From Dryococelus australis (lineage: Eukaryota; Arthropoda; Insecta; Phasmatodea; Phasmatidae), in NCBI GenBank assembly GCA_029891345.1, contig CM057006.1, positions 43,127,056 through 43,191,055 on the forward strand: a stretch of 64,000 nt of DNA, given 5' to 3'. Below are positions 10,634-21,888 of this stretch, piece by piece. The stretch's first letter is position 1, and every line of letters begins with the position of its first letter. The translations under genes and the position numbers were made by a program. Below the pieces are notes generated by a model. The model did no database searches and was not told the origin of the DNA. It was given only the letters and a program-made list of their open reading frames with translations.

Positions 10634-13002
10634 GGCCGGAATTCATAGTCGGAGGCTTGTTTGGCAAAGAAGCTATGCTTCATGAAGGAATAATTATTCT
10701 TCAAGCACTACTTATCTGATGAATGAATTCATAAATCATGATTTGACGAAATAATTATTGTATAAGCACTACTTATTTGGGCCAAGTTGTGCTTGGTGAA
10801 GTATGGAAATAAGTGTCCGTATAATATAAATACCAACATAACATAGATAAATTTGCCACTTTATTTACAGCTGTCACCCAGACGAAATGAATTTGTACGT
10901 TAGTTTGTTATTATTTAATTTTTCATTGCTGTTTTGAGTAATTTCAACTTGTATTGTCGCACACTTGAGATTAAAATAATCGCATGTACAATAAAAACGT
11001 GTTTGTTTCATGTGTTATGTAATAATTTTTTCCCGAAGTTTGTTAGCCGTGCTATTAAAAAAAAAAAAAACTCAGTTGACGTGCACAGTCGGCGATTATT
11101 TGATGTGTGTGTTCGTTTTAATGACATATCAGTTAGTTTAAAACCTACGACACCTTGTAATAATATAATTCTGGACGTTTCCGTCGAGCGCCAATTATCG
11201 CCATTCCGCGAACGACATTATCGATCGTAATAACGCTTGCTTACATCCCATGCTACCGTCCAGCCGACATAACCTGTGTTTCAGACCTCGTATTGTAAAC
11301 ACAGGCCTGTGCGACTATTGGAATTTTCGAATACCGTTTCGAATAATGGAAGAAAATAGTACTCCAGTGCCCGTGAACTGTACTCATCTTGATCACGTTT
11401 ACTCGCTTACCTTGTTGGTGTTGTAAAACATTTTATCGGTGGTTAATTATTTTTGTATGTTCTTATTTTATATCAGTGATGGACAAACATTATTGTAGTG
11501 AAGTGTTCGTGCAAGCATTTCCATATAAAAACACGTGTTCTAGAGGTTGCGAATTACAAACAGTAAGTTAACGCGTTTTGTAAATAATGTATTCTGAAAC
11601 AGTTATTATAATGTTTGAAACGCACATGATTTAAAAAGACAGCACTATCAACTCTTTTGTCTTGTAAAACTATTTGTTTACTACGCATGTGTTGTACAGC
11701 CAACGAGTGTAAGGTTAACTTCTATAGTGTGTTTATTGCTGGATCACTGTGCTATTCAAAATGACACACTCGTAAGAACTGCAAAACAATGTCGTCTCAC
11801 GAAAGACGTTAATCTAAAGATCCCCCCACCAGCATATTTATTCTGAAATATAAAGTAAAGAGCACCAGCAGCAAAAATAGACTGTCCAGCCAACATAACC
11901 TCTTTCAGTAGCCTACTCGTTCGGCAAACACGTTCGATCATAACCTAACTGTTTTGGGGATATTCTGTTTGTGTTTATGTAATAGAAATGATACAGTGGC
12001 CCAGTTTTGTGTACTAAAATTTACGTTGTGATTTTTTAACTAGCCTTTTGTTAGCATCAAAGCTAAAATGTTGACTAAATATTCGTTAGGTATAAAAATC
12101 GGCTCGCTTCAGTGTAATGAATATTTCACCATAATAACGATTAATGTCTGTTTTCGCGATGAGTATTAATATTCAATTGTCTTTATTTAAAAAGGAAAGG
12201 CTGTTTTTTTTTCTTCTATATATCTGTATGTACGACATTTTTATGTAAAAATGTTCGGTTATTTTCTTGTTATACACCAGCCTCTAAAGGATATTACAAA
12301 TAAGAAACATTCAAAATTATTTGATGATCATACTTAATGTGCCGAAAGGTACTTAATACAAACATTGTTAAAAATCATCTTAGTAACCAAAACCCATTGC
12401 ACACAGAGGTTAAGAAAAGAGGCTGTGTTTTCACATCAAAGTGTAGGATTTTAATTTTCCCACTTGTCCCATGTAACTATCCAAAGTACAGTTCTGTTTC
12501 CATCAAATATTTTAAGGAAACATCATTTTTTATAATAAAAATATTTTGTGAATAACCTAGCCCTATTATAAATATTCAGTCCTTAAGTTCACAGCGAAGC
12601 AGACTTGATGAAGTACTACTTATATGTATAAATAAGCAATGCTTCTTTGACTATGAATACTTGAGAAATAAGTAAAACTTATTTTGTTACTGAGAATACA
12701 CGATAAGAAGTACTTCATGAAGCATTACTTACAGCTATCAAAATAAGCAATACGTGTATGACACTATGAATTGAAAATCATACTTAAGCACTAGTATAAG
12801 TATTTCTTGTTTCAAGTATTGCTCATATGCTCACTATGAAATCCACCCTAAATGGCGGCACTTATACAGCAAGTACGCGAGAACTCTACATCTTCGTTTG
12901 CTTGTATACTAGCATACTTTACTTGCAATTCGGACAGCACTTATGTCACTTCCGGGGACAGGTACGCACAAGTATGTACTTCAGGCGAATTCGAATACGG
13001 CC
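10634..13002. mobile_element. 2.37-kb PIF/Harbinger-like element without transposase
   Basis: The ends are GGCCGGAATTCATAGTC on the left and GAATTCGAATACGGCC on the right. TAA lies directly outside both ends (10631-10633 and 13003-13005). Both ends are packed with short related motifs such as AGCACTACTTAT, AAGTACTTCATGAAG, ACTATGAATACTT and TATAAGTATTTC. The 1.5-kb middle is AT-rich with only short open frames. TWA target duplication and GG-starting ends are characteristic of PIF/Harbinger. Two flanking MITEs mistaken for one element is the main alternative. Confidence 0.6.
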
Positions 13003-13511
13003 TAAGAGTCAACTAATGAGTGGGCAGGAGGTGGAGGTAGCATCGACAAGGTACTCCAACCAATCTCTGTACCAGATTGGGACTCAAGGCAATACCTGCC
13101 CACAGACACGGCTTGTTTCTTTTAACACGCTTCACATTTCGCTCCTTTCCGATTAGCGAGTGTCTTGGACCCCAACAAAACAAGGTTTGGGGGGAGTGAT
13201 TCCGTGACATTTCCAGTTGACAGTGACGTCGCTGAGAAATACCTTTGAAGAAATGTCCGAAATTCTTTCCGTTAGAACGCTTTCAGCTCTGTTAACTCGT
13301 TATGGCAGCAGACATGAGCTGTTTGAGCGTTTGTGTCTTCGTTTTATCAGGACAATCCTACACTAGGGTACAACTTTCTGTGAGAATCCGGTGTGGGAAA
13401 TAGGATAGGAAACGTAATATCACCTTTAACCGAACGTAACTATTCAGAGAGATACCTTTGAAAACTGGGAATTAAAAGTAGTCCTTTTAAAAATATTAGA
13501 AACTATGCGGG

Positions 13512-14422
13512 ACGAATCAGAAAATTCGTGAATAGTGTTACAGTACGTTTCAGCCGAAACTTCAGTCTCGGAAAACCAACTTTCCAAACAAGATCTTAGT
13601 TAAGTGTTTATACCGTCACACGAAACTCCGTTTTGGAAACTTGTGAGAGAGTGAAGAATTGTTGAGAGCCGATGAGGGTGAAGTGCAGTGAGTATGGAGC
13701 AGCGTCGGAATGAAAGGGCGGGGGGGAAACGGGAGATTCCCGAGAAAACACGCCGACCAGCGGCATCGTCCGGCACGATTCACATGTGCGAAAATCCGGA
13801 AGTGACCCGGCCGAGGATTGAACCCGGGTTCGCATCGGTGGGAGGCGAATAGACTAACCGCTCAGCCGCAGCAACTCCTTGGAAACTTGTGTTATTTTAT
13901 ACTGGAAATCGCTGATATCAAAACAGTGGAGAAAATTTTAATTTATTTGTTATGCTGATACGAAAAAGAAATACGTTTTACAGATAAATCATAAATATGA
14001 CCAAAAAGTAGCATGCATAGCTTTATAAAACATAATCAAAATGTGGTATTTCTTAACTTTGTTTCAAGATGCCACATATTTATTGTATGATTTTTGTTCC
14101 TACGCCAAAAAAAAAAAAGTATAGTCACTCTGCATTCAGACACTTTATTCTTAACCATTTAAACACCTTGTTTATGCACGTCAGCAGATCCTGGGAGTAC
14201 ATTTTTGTACCGTATTTACAAACGAAACCGAAGTTTCGTTGTTTATACCGCACACGAAATCTTAACATGCGATGCGAAATTCGAATTACAAACCTTCGTT
14301 TTTTTTTGCGAAACCTCACTCTCGTGGCGGTTACACGCACACAAACACGGCTATGAGAAAATCAGTGTTTTCGAAACTCTGGTTTCAGCTGACGGTATAA
14401 ACGTACTGTATTTCTGATTCGT
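13512..14422. mobile_element. Inverted-repeat element N carrying a SINE
   Basis: The left end ACGAATCAGAAAATTCG pairs with the right end TTTCTGATTCGT. Further inside, CAGTACGTTT and GCCGAAACTTC on the left pair with AAACGTACTG and GAAACTCTGGTTTC on the right. CGAAAC-type motifs recur at least six times. A SINE interrupts it at 13646-13878. Its class is unknown and it is non-coding. Confidence 0.6.
13646..13878 (-). mobile_element. Main-family SINE with 13-bp target duplication
   Basis: TTGGAAACTTGTG occurs at 13633-13645 and again at 13879-13891, directly bracketing the element. On the minus strand it has an A box within GGCTGAGCGGTTAG and a B box GGGTTCAATCC, then the full family body ending in CATCGGCTCTCAACAA. 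The long exact duplication marks LINE-type target-primed insertion into element N. Confidence 0.9.
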
Positions 14423-14667
14423 ATTCCTGTAATGTGCACGTTATCGTCATGTCATAATAATCGATAAACTGTCGTCGGTTAATATCATGCCATGCCCGAT
14501 GTCCTAATGATGGGTGATGCTGTTACCAACCAAATGATCACAGGTGGTAGATATCAAATCATGCTAACACTATTAACGAATTTGTTGTTTCACCTCTCGT
14601 AGTTTCTGACATTTTGCGAATAACTACTTTTAAAACCCAATTTCACAGGTTGTGTAATATTTTCTAA

Positions 14668-15116
14668 ATAGTCTATTCGCAGTTTCGTCACGCTTTTTTA
14701 ATCAAGCCTTAGACAAATCACCCCGTGTATGATGTGTTTAGTTGTTTCTAAAATATGCCATGTATTACAAGCGTTTTATACTTGTGTTAACGGAAACACA
14801 CCTTTTTTTCGATAAATTAGATTTTTAAGCTACTTATTTTCTACCTGTAAATTATATTCAATATATAATTAATACGCATAAAATCAGGGAGAAAACAGGC
14901 GTGTTGGTAATACCTAGCTAGCAAGAAATAGTTTCAATGTAAAATGTTATTGTTCCGAGTGCGCACGAATGCGGTGAGTTGTCTTTTTGGTGTAGTTTGC
15001 TAGACTGAGTTAAGCTGTGGCTGTGTTTGCATGATGCGGAGAAATATCCAGGAAGCAGAAATTTGTGAGGGCTTTACAAGGGAGAAAAGTTGAAAGTAAA
15101 TGTGAAAGGACTGTAC
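14668..15116 (-). mobile_element. D-type MITE, diverged
   Basis: It starts TAGTCTATTCGCAGTTTCG and ends near GTGAAAGGACTGTAC. The body matches D2 throughout (GCCATGTATTACAAGCG, ACCTAGCTAGCAAGAAATAG, GTGCGCACGAATGCGG). There is no A insertion at the ACCTAG site. The right end is more diverged than the left. Confidence 0.75.
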
Positions 15117-15794
15117 CAAATTTTCCCGTAACTAATTCTCTCACAATGTTTGTACCTGGGGCGAAAGTTCACTGCGAGCAGAGATGTGTCCAGTGTTTTT
15201 TGCCCATGCGGCCATTACTGCACGTTATTTGGTTTTCATTACTATTATGACACGAAAACAAAATCGGGATCGTCGTGTGTAATTGTGCTGAATTCCGGTA
15301 TCTAATTTTATATGCTTAACGACATCACGTGTAATGTTGTAAAACCCGAACAGTGCTTTTATAGCACTAATACAAACATTTTGACTTTCAGGTCTAAATC
15401 AACCTATTTTTCCGTAGCTAGTATTACATTATTATTAATTGCTGCTAACCGAATTATATTTACGATACTTAAGCAACAGGCAGCGGTGAAAAATTCTTTA
15501 TCATTGTTTTGCGCCGCGATAAAATGTGCGGATTTGCGGCCTTGTTAATGTTTAGACAGAAATGCATCACTGAGGCCAAATATTTGCCCACAAATTTGGC
15601 AGAAAGTTATTTGGTATTGACTTTTCGTGGTTTATCGTTACCTGCAGGCTTCAGTTGACATGCCCAGCGTTAATTTGTTCCTCGCGCGCTCGAGTAAAGT
15701 AGCAAATGTTAAGTAGGTTGTAATAATTGAGACTTTCGTACGCACTTCGAATAACCTATCACCCATATTACGTGATGCGCTGTTCCGCCGTATA
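15117..15794. other. No recognisable gene or repeat
   Basis: Mixed AT-rich DNA with short open frames only. I see no inverted ends, tRNA-like boxes or microsatellites. Confidence 0.4.
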
Positions 15795-15987
15795 GGGGGC
15801 CGCGGTGATGCAGTGGTCTGACTACTCATGTCCCAGCAAGGCGAACCGGGTTAGATTCCCAGCGTGAATAGTGCTCGACGATGCCGCTGGTCGGCGGGTT
15901 TTCTCAGGGATCTCCCGTTTCCCTTGCATTCCGGCGCTGCTCTGTACTCATTTCGCTTCACCCTCATCGGTTCTCAAGACTTTTGAG
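15795..15987 (+). mobile_element. Main-family SINE, internally shortened
   Basis: The head GGGGGCCGCGGTGATGCAG and B box GGGTTAGATTCCC are followed by the family body (GACGATGCCGCTGGTCGG, GGGATCTCCCGTTTCCC, CATCGGTTCTCAAGAC). The CACCTCCGGATTTTCGCA portion between head and body is missing, so this copy has an internal deletion. Confidence 0.85.
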
Positions 15988-18900
15988 ACAACTGCAAGAA
16001 AAGCTACGCAATTTTGTTGTCTCTGGCCTGCCCCCTATTCAATCGTTCAACTAGACAACGTATAAGGTCCGTTATACAGATGCAAAAACATTTGCTGAAA
16101 GTGAAAAAAATTGGACTAAATTGAACATTCTTATTTTGCTTATAACCTACGATATTGTCTACCTTTGTGCTGCTCGCTGGTGGTGTTGTGGCCCGGCACG
16201 GCAGTAAAAATAATCTTTTCACTGCACTTACTAAATAAAACTTCGTGCATTCGGCGCTTGGATCAACAAGTGGCATCATGGCGCCTGTAGTTTCCATTCC
16301 TGCTGCCAGCGGAGCTGGACGCTGGGATCGCCCTCCCCTCATGGTGGGACTGCGTTCGTCATCTGCGCAGAAGTTCGGCGCGCCGTTTAAACGTCCGTTT
16401 GCATGACGCAGTGTGGTCCTTATTTGGACATGTTTGCAGATAAGAACTTTCAATCGCTGATTATTACTTATACCCCTCTAGGACATATTATATTCCGATA
16501 TTTCCCACTACCAAGTGTAACGATGGCAGTTCCTAATATGGCAATACTTATTCCTATTGGCTCTTGTATTTTCAGAGTAAAATAATGACTTTTCATTGGG
16601 GGTTGGAATTTGTTTACCCCTCTAGGAATTAATTCAAATTTAATAGTATATATGCTTTGTCTTTCTGCTCGTTCGAGGTCAGACGTTCGGCCTCGAGGGA
16701 GCATCATACATCAGAAGTTATGTAACTTCCACTTTACTTTCTATCTTTTGAAAGGCTCTTCAAGCATTAGGTCGTGATGTCACTTTGACGCAAGGCTAGA
16801 CGCCCTAAATTGGGCTAAAACTTTTTTAAGATAAATTTTCCTTGCAGATATTATTATGATATCACTCTAAGAAATGATCGACCTTTAACATTTCTGGGAA
16901 TGTCTGTTGAGCAGTCGTCTTGGTGTAAAAAACCGCAGTTCGAATATTTGTATTTTTTTTTTCTCCTCGAAAGTTTTAGGCTCTCTAATTGCGAGCAGTT
17001 GCTTTTGTCAGTGGAAGAGGGGATAAAGTTAAAATACATTCTTGCTCAGTACGTAATTCAATGGCAGGCAAGTCAAATTCAGCCTGGAGGTTTAATATTT
17101 TTAATATTGCCATATTTTATAAATTACAAAGAATGGCAAGATGGTAAAAATTGCATAAGATCTATCTTGTGGGATTTTAATACAGGTTTTAAAGAGAGAT
17201 TTCCAAAGTAATAACCAGGAAAATTAAGGTTTGGTGAGGGAATTTAGAAGTCATGCAAAAAATTTGCATTGGCGTTTGGTTGGCCTTATATAGCCAGAGA
17301 ATTGTTTGTTACGAAAATAGGAAAGTATGTATGTATTTTCCATGTTATAAATATTGTTGATAATTATTACAGAGGTGTTATTACTGTAAAATGCTCTTTT
17401 ATGATATTTTTAATAAGTCAATATGGGCTTGGATTTTCAGATAAATATTTTTCATATATGTACCTGAGGTCCAATAAGTGGACAGTATTTCCACAGAGAA
17501 TATTTTTAAAATCTTAGGTTTTCAAAGAATTTGTAATATTATAACAGAGGATATTTCTGAAATCGTAGTTTTCAAAGAAAATGTACTGTGACAGAATATT
17601 TTTAGATAGTAATTTTTTTTCCTCATGAATATGTGTAAACTATATGTATATACATATCAAATATAGGTTTTGCACACAAAAGAAATGAAAATGGAATTGA
17701 ATAAATTAACATTCTTCACACTTCATGTTTTTGAACTTAGCTCAAACTAATGATATTCCTGACCTACTTGAGAAAACCTTTGTGTTGGCTTTTGCCATTT
17801 GTTTACTATTTACTCAGATCATTTTTTTGGGGCTCAGCCTTGCTGCATCTTTGGGTCAAGGAAGCAGCAAGGATCTGAACTTCGTTGTTAAAAATGCGTA
17901 CAAACTTGCCCACTCCACTCCGCCTTATAGTATGCAACCAGTTGGTGCTCCCCGCGGTGCACCGCTCCCCTTCGTTCAGCAAAGTTCTGCTCGCATCGAA
18001 CTAGGGGGTTCAATTTCTGTGACAGAACTTCATCACGTATAAACCCTGCAAATAACTGCAAAATCACCCTGGACGCCTCGGGAGCTACATAATTTCCACC
18101 GAGACACCGATGTCTGGGGTTCCTGTATCAGCCTTCCTTCGGCGGTCAGTTTTTAACGTGCTCACCAGACTGGAATTTGTTTACTAGTGAATTTTTGAAG
18201 CTTAAAGAAAGTGTTAAACTCCTACACAGTAAGAAGAACTACCATATATGAGGATGCAAATATTGAAATTTTTGAGCGTTACTATCATACATAATTGAAA
18301 ACTTGTCTACACGCTTGACACGTTCCTGAACAACTGTAGGAATCCATCTGTACACTCGTGTGGCAAATTTACGAACAATTTCTTAGTGTGTTCTTATTTC
18401 AGACTGAACAAATTTTATTTTCCGATCGATTGTGATTTGACAGGATTGTCTTTTTTGCTCTCTAGAAAAAACAATTATGAATTTAGTTTTCATAACAATT
18501 TTGTGTGTTTGAAATATAATAAGTTAAGATCGAAATTGGCTCATGCATTGCTCATTTCAGACAATAAATATACAACGTTAAAGATACAACGAAATCATTT
18601 TCTTATATTATCTTTCAGAGATCTATCCATCTGCATTCGTGCAATACTCGTCAATTTGTTAGCCAAGCGGGGGAGAAGTGTTTATGTGTATGTGAACGCA
18701 CAAGTATATAAGCAGTGTATGTTACGGAATAGTAAAGAGATAGTGGTATGTTGTTCCAGTTTTAATAGCAAATTGATATCACCTCTCTTTGTACTGAATA
18801 TAGGTCTAATATAACTTTGATTGTAGCCGTATGGTTCAGTTGCGTTATTTTTTGAAGATTCTTGCATTGTTGTCTTGGTACTTGCCACTCAATTAATCAG

Positions 18901-19732
18901 TGTTCCTTTATAATTTTTCTACGTAAATCTGTCCTGGGCAGAACTTACCGGCGTAGTTATTGTGCCTGAATTGCCGACTGTGTTTGAGTAATGCCGGATT
19001 GAAATACAAGAGCTGAACTTGTTCTTGGAGATCGTGCTAGAAATTTTGAGAAGTACACGTCTGTGTACTTTTTATAGCGAATATAAGTATTCTGGGCTAA
19101 TATAAGTGCATGCTATCCGTGACTCAGCGTATCAGAAGACCAGCTTGCATAATAAAATTCAAGTTTTGGCAAGATACTGGTCACTGGTGTAAGATTTCAA
19201 AAGGATTTCGAAGAACCTCAGTATTAGAAAGAACAAGTTGCTATCAATTTTGGACATCTTCAGTGTGTGCAAGTTAAGTGTGCATACTTATAGGGTTTAT
19301 TTTTAGAAAAGATCTGTAACGCCTTCGAAAAGTGTGTGTTTTTAATGATATTTGTTACCGCCATTTTGCGGGAAAGTATTATATTTTTGAAACTTTTTAT
19401 GAACTTTCCGAAAGGCATTGAAAGTGCCAGCCCATTGCCGTGACAATTAGAAGACGCGACCGTAAATGTTAATCAGGTAACCAGGGACATACACATGCTT
19501 GCTTATATATATACTCATCACATCCCAGTAGTGAGTCGAATATGGAGATATCATTTCAGATTGTACAAGTTTATAGTAGATTTAATCAACATAAACGTAC
19601 AGATGGTGGCCATCTTCCCACTGAGCGCGTTTGGTCATTTGGGATTACGCCTGATGCTAATTTCGCGAGATTGTGCTCGACACGAGCCGTCTGCATTGCA
19701 TGTGGTTTTTCATTTCTTTTGCCCCATTCCAG
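15988..19732. other. Largely unexplained DNA
   Basis: The tract 16250-16410 is GC-rich and holds a 42-codon open frame from 16278. A degenerate tandem repeat lies at 17492-17620. A moderately GC-rich stretch at 17930-18190 has no recognisable product. The remainder is AT-rich with scattered short open frames. I see no SINE or MITE ends in this 3.7 kb. Confidence 0.4.
17492..17620. repeat. Degenerate tandem repeat, about 50-bp unit
   Basis: Three successive units start ACAGAGAATATTTTTAAAAT, ACAGAGGATATTTCTGAAAT and ACAGAATATTTTTAGATAG. The first two continue with TTTTCAAAGAA and a TGTA block. The units are diverged and the third is partial. Confidence 0.55.
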
Positions 19733-19816
19733 ATGGACGCCGAGAACTTCCTCAAACGCGAGTTGTCCAAATCTTCGTCAGTTAGAGTGAAGAATTCCAC
19801 GCAGTCGCTAGAATAG
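19733..19816 (+). CDS. Candidate short exon or ORF, unknown product
   Basis: I do not recognise this as a known gene. Directly before the ATG is a strong splice acceptor: a pyrimidine stretch (CATTTCTTTTGCCCCATTCCAG) whose last bases are CAG. The 27-codon frame begins MDAENFLKRELSKSSS and ends at TAG. Its opening codons (GAC GCC GAG AAC TTC CTC) prefer G or C at the third base, unlike the AT-rich surroundings. No good splice donor is visible before the stop; AGA-GTGAAG at 19778-19786 is the best but is weak. It may be the start of a first coding exon, a terminal exon, or chance. Confidence 0.25.
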   Translation: MDAENFLKRELSKSSSVRVKNSTQSLE

Positions 19817-20558
19817 TGCACGTGTTCCGATTGGCGCGACAGTGTTCGTAATATTTCCCGACGTGAAAAATTGATTAAACCGGCAACCAGCAGAAAATAT
19901 TTAAAATAGTTAAAGATGTGAATTAATCCTCGAAGTTTTTTTATGTGCGATACATGTTCATCTGCGTAGCATTTGGAGATCTTTGGAATTATTTTTGCAA
20001 GTTTTTGTCCGTTATATCTTGTATTTAGCTCTTCAGAAGTAGTTTATTTTTTCTGTTAGGACTTTTCACTCTGTTTCCCGGTTTAGTCGTTGGAATTTCC
20101 GAGCTAAACGATTATCACAAGGATGCTGCGCGTTGCATTGGATGAGCACCGCAACCCGTCTCGGATGCGATGCGATCCAGAGATGAATAAGAAGGAGAGG
20201 CATGGGCCGATAGTGTCATCTTGCTAGAGCAAAGCCTTTCTGCATGTTAGGATTCCCCCGCCATTTTGGATTCGTGGAAGGCCATTAGCGTGTTGTTCTC
20301 GAGTATAGTAGTACTTTAAAAATTTCCTTTTGAAATAATATAAATAAGCCAGATAAAGGAAAATCCAATATGGCGAGGGGAAGTTCATCTTGAGATACCG
20401 ACTTCCCTCTACATAAAAAGAAGCACATATTGTTCATAATTTCTATTACTGCTCTCTGCCTCGTTTATCGACTTACGTTGATGTGTCAAACGTTCGCCTA
20501 CCAGTGTAGTCCCAGACCAATGTGAATACTTCCCCAGTTCATGTCCTGTGCAATCTAT
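19817..20558. other. Mixed DNA downstream of the candidate exon
   Basis: The tract 20100-20290 is more GC-rich and contains a 34-codon open frame (20123-20227) starting MLRVALDEHRN, which I do not recognise. There is no repeat signature. This stretch could be transcribed together with the candidate exon, but nothing in the sequence proves it. Confidence 0.3.
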
Positions 20559-20983
20559 TAAAGTCTGTTCACGATAAAGTGAGCACTTTAAAAATAAACC
20601 GTAGAAAGAAGTCACTGCTCCTACCTGCATATATTTTAACGGGCGCACTGAGTGACATGCGCCCAGCAAATTTGGTTAACGATGGAGGGAAAGTAATTCC
20701 ATGTCGTAACTCAAATTAAAAGTGTTAGGTGACCAAGGTGACCATTTGTGACAACATAAATTATTTTTTTATCTTTCTATTTTTAAATTTTAAAACTAGC
20801 AGATTTGTAAATTATTGATTTTTCTAATAATTTCAGAGTTTGACCCGACCGACGCACGAATAAAGTTACGAGGCCCATGACAACGCTAATTTTACATAAG
20901 GCGGATAAAATATACAACGTGCATACAATTGGATCTTAAGCAGGGTTTTCAATAGGTGTTCGGTTTACCGTGAAGAGTCTATA
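20559..20983 (+). mobile_element. A-type MITE
   Basis: The left end is AAGTCTGTTCACGATAAAG and the right end is TTTACCGTGAAGAGTCTATA. The A-type body is complete (CACTGCTCCTACCTGCATAT, CGCACTGAGTGACATGCGCC, CCCGACCGACGCACGAATAA). Flanking TA on both sides fits a TA target site. Confidence 0.85.
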
Positions 20984-21464
20984 CAGATGGACATTTCGCA
21001 CTATCCTTCCAGTATAGCCGCTGGAAGCAATCTTAGGCGTTTGAAAGACCTTCCAAGCTTTGAGGTAACACTGTATTGTATCCCAGGGCTGGCCGATGTT
21101 ACACTAGGACAGCATTATACTACGTATTTGCGCACACGTGCATTGGAAGACGTCAGCTAGAAACAGTAAAAACAGAAGGTGGCAGGGGATTATCGTACGG
21201 TACTCCTGCCAGATGCGCGCGGTTTTTCTGTGCCGTTTCAAGCACAAGACCGTCGAAGTGAGAGGCTTAACGTCTTTGGAAGGGTTGGATGCTCGAACTG
21301 AGTTGCCATATTTTCTCACGTTTCAATTTAGTACACGGGTGCGGAGAGCAGGTAAAGGCACTTCGGTGAAACTTCGGTAGTGTTATCTGGAACAGAGAGC
21401 AGTGGTAAATATTATAATATTACTATAACAGGTTAAGAAAGGACAATTTCGAGATGATAGTAGT

Positions 21465-21888
21465 ATAGGCTGTTCACTGTAAAACAAGCACTTTTGAGAG
21501 CCCTGCTGAAGATCTACTTGTATGCGCGTTGTGTCTTCTTCAACCTTATGTAAAATTAACATTGTCATGGGCGTTATCACTCTATTCATGCGTCGGTCAA
21601 GTGGAACTCTGAAATTATTATAAAAGTAAACATTATATATCGGCTAATTTTTACACACTGATGCGTTAAAATAACAGAAAGCGAAAGAAATAATGTAAAT
21701 TATCACAAATGGTTACCGAACACTTTTATTCGACGTTAACATATGGAACTACTTTCCATTCATCGTTACCAACTTTACCGGGTGCATGCCACTCAGTGCG
21801 CCCGTTAAAATATATGCAGAATATGGGACAGTGACATTTTTCTAAGGTTGATTTCAAAACTGTTAACTTTGTCGTGAACAGCCTTTAT
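21465..21888 (-). mobile_element. A-type MITE
   Basis: It starts TATAGGCTGTTCACTGTAAA and ends TTTGTCGTGAACAGCCTTTA, the A-type ends in reverse order. The body reads backwards relative to the copy 480 bp upstream, so the two A elements face each other. Non-coding. Confidence 0.85.

Noticed and set aside
16004-16453. 149-codon minus-strand frame
   Set aside because: It runs from a GC-rich to an AT-rich segment with a change of composition midway and no recognisable domain. Likely chance.
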